Below, piece by piece: positions 33,932 through 34,806 of a stretch of DNA of 34,806 nt (its first letter is position 1; each line of letters opens with the position of its first letter). The stretch spans positions 1 to 34,806 of the forward strand of contig NZ_PPPT01000032.1 of the NCBI RefSeq assembly GCF_006483445.1, given 5' to 3'. The translations under genes were made by a program, and so were the position numbers. Under the pieces are notes generated by a model. The model saw only the letters and a list, made by a program, of their open reading frames with translations. It made no database searches and was not told the origin of the DNA. This DNA is from Bradyrhizobium guangdongense. GTDB taxonomy: Bacteria; Pseudomonadota; Alphaproteobacteria; Rhizobiales; Xanthobacteraceae.

Positions 33932-34780
33932 ATGGCGCCAAACCCGCAAACTCCGCCCGTCCTGTTCGATCGCGCGTTGCTGCATGCGCGGCAGCGCCGT
34001 GCACATGCGCAAGGCCAGGTCTCTTTTCTGCTCGATCGGGTCAACGAGGACATGGCGGATCGATTGGCCGCCGTCATGCGCGAGTTTCACGTTGCGGCCG
34101 ATCTCTGGACGCCTGGCGATGGTCTCGCGGCGCTGCAGACGCGCCTGCCGTCGGTTCAGCGCGTCGAGCTCGACGCGACCGGCGCGGAAAAATTGCCGTT
34201 CGCAGCCGAGGCGTTCGATCTCGTCGCTTCCGCATTGGCGCTGCAATTCGTCAACGATCTGCCCGGCGTGCTCGCGCAAATCAGGCGCGCGCTGAAGCCG
34301 GATGGATTGTTGCTCGCGGCGATGATCGGCGGCGACAGCCTGACCGAGTTGCGGCAGGCCTTTGCCGCAGCGGAGGCCGAATGCGAGGGCGGTGTGTCGC
34401 CGCGCGTGGCGCCGTTCGCCGACCTGCGCGACATCGGCGCGCTGTTGCAGCGGGCGGGCTTTGCGCTGCCGGTCACCGATGTCGACCGTGTCGTGGTTCG
34501 TTACGCTAGCGCCTTCGCCCTGATGCAGGATCTGCGGCGCATGGGCGCAGCCAATGTGCTGGTCGAGCGCCGGCGCACGCCGACGCGGCGCGCGACGCTG
34601 CTGCGCATGGCGGAAATCTACGCCGAACGCTTCGCCGATCCCGACGGCCGCATCCGCGCCACCTTCGACGTGATCTGGCTCTCCGGCTGGGCCCCGCATG
34701 CGAGCCAGCAGCAGCCGCTGAAGCCGGGCTCGGCGAAAGCGAGCCTTGCGGAGGCGGTGCGCAAGGCGAGAGACACCTAG
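33932..34780 (+). CDS. BioC / NDUFAF5-like methyltransferase-fold protein
   Basis: A 282-residue protein starting MAPNPQTPPVLFDRALLHAR. The opening LFDRALLHARQRRA and the body ALQFVNDLPGVLAQIRRALKPDGLLLAAMIGGDSLTELRQAF match alphaproteobacterial proteins related to BioC and to mitochondrial NDUFAF5. The usual glycine-rich SAM loop is weak here: the region reads VAADLWTPGDGLAALQ, so methyltransferase activity is uncertain. The C-terminal half ends FDVIWLSGWAPHASQQQPLKPG, a conserved tail. The ATG at 33932 lies past the repeat at 33773; the longer open frame from 33779 covers the repeat and was rejected. Divergent from comF. Confidence 0.85.
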   Translation: MAPNPQTPPVLFDRALLHARQRRAHAQGQVSFLLDRVNEDMADRLAAVMREFHVAADLWTPGDGLAALQTRLPSVQRVELDATGAEKLPFAAEAFDLVASALALQFVNDLPGVLAQIRRALKPDGLLLAAMIGGDSLTELRQAFAAAEAECEGGVSPRVAPFADLRDIGALLQRAGFALPVTDVDRVVVRYASAFALMQDLRRMGAANVLVERRRTPTRRATLLRMAEIYAERFADPDGRIRATFDVIWLSGWAPHASQQQPLKPGSAKASLAEAVRKARDT

Positions 34781-34790
34781 ACCGTGTCCT

Positions 34791-34806
34791 CCGTCATGGC
34801 CGGGCT
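34791..34806. repeat. Start of a palindromic repeat, cut by the window end
   Basis: CCGTCATGGCCGGGCT resembles the left half of the repeat at 17395 (CGTCATGCCCGGGCTT), with stem bases changed; its right half would lie beyond the window. Confidence 0.55.

Overview
The window looks like ordinary chromosome of a Bradyrhizobium-type alphaproteobacterium. I infer this from the high GC content, the strong third-position GC bias, the gene order ubiG / lysC / ptsP / prfA / prmC / DUF4167 and comF / grxC / nit / DUF1178, the PHB genes phaR / phaA / phbB, and several palindromic intergenic repeats of kinds I associate with this genus. No insertion sequence, prophage, CRISPR array, tRNA or rRNA was seen.

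Layout. 1-1133 is the end of a caspase-like protein with a Cys-rich tail. 1239-3709 holds a DUF1345 membrane protein, farnesyl diphosphate synthase (ispA) and the divergent peptidoglycan glycosyltransferase mtgA. 3872-5161 holds rpmF, a membrane protein and a small unknown protein. 5320-7014 is a GGDEF/EAL protein with a degenerate GGDEF site. 7127-10248 (minus strand) is a tripartite tricarboxylate transporter operon, tctC-tctB-tctA, interrupted by a palindromic repeat. 10550-11081 has two small unknown genes. 11092-13953 is a large protein of four PAS-7 domains, GGDEF and EAL. 14334-17359 is the polyhydroxybutyrate block: the repressor gene phaR diverges from phaA, followed by phbB. 17465-21489 holds a DMT exporter, a small secreted protein, a flavin reductase-like protein, a DUF985 cupin, gloB and a methyltransferase.

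From 21570 the housekeeping block runs on the minus strand: DUF4167, prmC, prfA, ptsP, lysC. Divergent from lysC are a PH-domain membrane protein, ubiG and a second DMT protein. After these come the minus-strand operon comF-grxC-nit-DUF1178 and a final methyltransferase (33932-34780).

The genes join several functions: PHB storage (phaA, phbB, phaR), nitrogen-PTS control (ptsP), translation termination (prfA with its modifying enzyme prmC), aspartate-family amino acid entry (lysC), ubiquinone synthesis (ispA supplies FPP, ubiG methylates the head group), thiol and glutathione housekeeping (grxC, nit, gloB), and c-di-GMP turnover (two GGDEF/EAL proteins).

The least explained stretch is the 493-bp gap between prmC and the DUF4167 gene. 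It can fold into a multibranch RNA with a 7-bp closing stem and three perfect hairpins, followed by a terminator-like hairpin whose T-run faces the plus strand. I regard this as the best candidate for an undescribed element here.
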